From Crocinitomicaceae bacterium (GTDB lineage: Bacteria > Bacteroidota > Bacteroidia > Flavobacteriales_D > Crocinitomicaceae), in NCBI GenBank assembly GCA_023264075.1, contig JALQTG010000279.1, positions 1 to 6,083 of the forward strand: a DNA stretch of 6,083 nt, written 5' to 3'. The translations under genes were made by a program, and so were the position numbers. The notes beneath the pieces are model-generated. The model had not been told where the DNA came from. It did not search any database and saw nothing but the letters and a program-made list of their open reading frames with translations. Of this stretch, positions 4,360 to 6,083 are shown one piece after another (position 1 is the stretch's first letter; each line of letters opens with the position of its first letter).

Positions 4360-6083
4360 ATGCCTAGAAATGAAAAGATTAAGTCGATATTAATAATTGG
4401 AAGTGGTCCGATTGTAATTGGTCAAGCATGTGAATTTGATTATGCAGGTTCGCAAGCATCTAGATCATTACGAGAGGAAGGTATTGAAGTGACCTTGATT
4501 AATTCAAATCCGGCAACCATTATGACGGATAAAGTGGTCGCAGATAATGTTTATTTAAAGCCACTAGAACCGGAAAGTATCATTGAAATCTTGAATAATC
4601 ACAAGATAGATGCTGTATTGCCAACAATGGGTGGTCAAACGGCGCTGAACTTAGCTATCAAATGTCAAGAACTAGGTATATGGGAAGAGTATGGGGTAGA
4701 AATGATTGGTGTAGATATCGATGCAATCGAAATCACTGAGAATCGTGAAGCCTTTAGAAATTTAATGGGTGAACTAGGCATTGGAATGGCGCCTCAAAAA
4801 ACGGCGAAATCTTTTCTTGAAGGAAAGAGCATTGCTCAAGAATTTGGTTTTCCTTTATGCATTCGCGCTTCATATACCCTAGGGGGAGCTGGAGCAGCTG
4901 TAGTTTACACTGAAAAAGAATTTGATAACCTTCTTAATACGGGACTACATATTTCACCTATTCATGAGGTGATGATTGATAAGGCTGTGATGGGCTGGAA
5001 AGAGTACGAATTGGAGTTGCTACGCGACAACAATGACAATGTGGTAATTATCTGTTCCATTGAAAATTTTGATCCAATGGGAATTCATACGGGAGATTCA
5101 ATAACTGTCGCCCCAGCTATGACATTATCAGATACTACCTTTCAGCGTATGCGAGACATGGCGATTAAAATGATGCGTGCCATTGGAAATTTTGCAGGAG
5201 GTTGTAATGTGCAGTTTGCGGTTTCTCCGGATGATGCGGAAGAAATTATTGCAATAGAAATTAACCCGCGTGTTTCCCGTTCTTCCGCCTTGGCTTCCAA
5301 AGCAACAGGTTATCCAATTGCTAAGATTGCTGCAAAACTGGCTATCGGTTATAATTTAGATGAATTAAAAAATCAAATTACCAAAACTACCAGCGCTTTA
5401 TTTGAGCCTACACTGGACTATGTGATTGTCAAAATACCGCGTTGGAATTTTGATAAATTCCCTGGGGCTGATCGCCAGTTAGGTCTTCAAATGAAGTCTG
5501 TAGGTGAGGTGATGGGAATTGGACGGACCTTCCAAGAAGCACTGCAGAAAGCCTGTCAATCACTTGAGATTGGTAGAAATGGTCTAGGTGCAGATGGAAA
5601 AGAGGTGAAAAATCAAGACGTGATTTTGCATAGCTTGGAATTCCCGAGCTGGAATCGTTTGTTCCATGTCTATGATGCCATTAAATTAGGTATTCCCTTT
5701 AAACGCATCTTTGAAAAAACGAAGATTGATATCTGGTTCTTGAAACAAATCGAAGAGTTGATCAAATTAGAGCGTAAAATCGAGACATTTACTATTGATA
5801 CGATTAGCAAGGATCTATTGTTTGAAGCAAAGCAAAAGGGATACGCTGACCGTCAAATTGCTCATTTGCTGAAATGTTTAGAGTCTCAGGTATATACTAA
5901 GCGTAATGACTTAGGTATTAAACGTGTGTATAAATTGGTAGACACTTGTGCTGCGGAATTTGAAGCACAAACTCCTTATTATTATTCTACCTTCGATGAA
6001 GAGAACGAAAGTGTAGTAACCGATAAAAAGAAGATTATCGTTTTAGGTTCTGGACCTAACCGAATTGGTCAAGGTATTGAGTT
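4360..6083 (+). CDS. carB: Carbamoyl-phosphate synthase large subunit (5' part, cut by window edge)
   Basis: CarB makes carbamoyl phosphate from bicarbonate, two ATP and ammonia (supplied by glutamine hydrolysis in CarA), feeding pyrimidine and arginine synthesis. The 574 visible residues cover a little over half of the roughly 1,070-aa E. coli enzyme, though some family members are shorter. In order: the first pre-ATP-grasp domain ('ILIIGSGPIVIGQACEFDYAG', 10-30; 'NSNPATIMTD', 48-57; 'LPTMGGQTALN', 87-97); the first ATP-grasp (carboxyphosphate) domain, about 128-400; the oligomerisation domain, about 405-550; and the opening of the second half ('VLGSGPNRIGQGIE', 561-574). Recognisable E. coli active-site residues are present: Arg129, Arg169, Glu215, His243, Gln285, and the Glu300/Asn302/Arg304 set in 'EINPRVSRSS' (shifted by one). 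The glycine loop reads GGAGAA (175-180) where E. coli has GGSGGG. The start is ATG 4360-4362, with the canonical MP-x-x-x-x-I-K-S-I-L-I beginning. No carA lies directly upstream, so the two subunits are not adjacent in carA-carB order here. Confidence 0.97.
   Translation, partial: MPRNEKIKSILIIGSGPIVIGQACEFDYAGSQASRSLREEGIEVTLINSNPATIMTDKVVADNVYLKPLEPESIIEILNNHKIDAVLPTMGGQTALNLAIKCQELGIWEEYGVEMIGVDIDAIEITENREAFRNLMGELGIGMAPQKTAKSFLEGKSIAQEFGFPLCIRASYTLGGAGAAVVYTEKEFDNLLNTGLHISPIHEVMIDKAVMGWKEYELELLRDNNDNVVIICSIENFDPMGIHTGDSITVAPAMTLSDTTFQRMRDMAIKMMRAIGNFAGGCNVQFAVSPDDAEEIIAIEINPRVSRSSALASKATGYPIAKIAAKLAIGYNLDELKNQITKTTSALFEPTLDYVIVKIPRWNFDKFPGADRQLGLQMKSVGEVMGIGRTFQEALQKACQSLEIGRNGLGADGKEVKNQDVILHSLEFPSWNRLFHVYDAIKLGIPFKRIFEKTKIDIWFLKQIEELIKLERKIETFTIDTISKDLLFEAKQKGYADRQIAHLLKCLESQVYTKRNDLGIKRVYKLVDTCAAEFEAQTPYYYSTFDEENESVVTDKKKIIVLGSGPNRIGQGIE

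Noticed and set aside
1..6083. New defence, secretion or mobile system
   Set aside because: No transposase, integrase, toxin-antitoxin pair, CRISPR repeat, tRNA, attachment-site repeat or cluster of unknown genes is present. All six genes belong to or resemble known families and show uniform composition.

Overview
This window looks like ordinary chromosome from a member of the Bacteroidota, most likely Flavobacteriales. The main evidence is the CarB sequence, which reads like flavobacterial CarB. Supporting evidence is a match to the Bacteroidota promoter pattern (TTG, 18 bp, TAnnTTTG), a lipoprotein with a K-E-E-D surface-export signal after the lipidated Cys, and a Cys-rich 'CFDG...GE..VDCGG.CPPC' stretch typical of Bacteroidota lipoproteins. 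Base composition is moderately AT-rich and even across the window. I saw no sign of transfer, and no mobile element, CRISPR array or RNA gene.

Layout. Positions 1-2813 hold three minus-strand genes, transcribed in the order yigZ-family (IMPACT/UPF0029) protein, M42-type aminopeptidase, then an MltF-like membrane-bound lytic transglycosylase that runs off the left edge. The first two overlap by 1 bp (TAATG), and a 103-bp gap precedes the third. A very compact 47-bp divergent region (2814-2860) separates them from a plus-strand gene for a small, probably surface-exposed lipoprotein (2861-3376). A 61-bp convergent spacer with a degenerate 7-bp tandem repeat follows. Next is a minus-strand alpha/beta hydrolase (3438-4277). 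An 82-bp divergent spacer then leads into the 5' half of carB, the large subunit of carbamoyl-phosphate synthase, which runs off the right edge.

How the genes relate. The yigZ-M42 pair is very probably one operon, and mltF may be its last gene. No shared pathway is evident beyond general housekeeping: protein or peptide turnover and cell-wall turnover. The lipoprotein, hydrolase and carB look like separate units. I did not find a new multi-gene system. The most unusual point is that the yigZ reading frame is intact and full length but has no ATG, GTG or TTG at its expected N-terminus. It sits directly behind a good promoter, so it must use a non-canonical start (CTG or ATC) or carry a substitution in its start codon.
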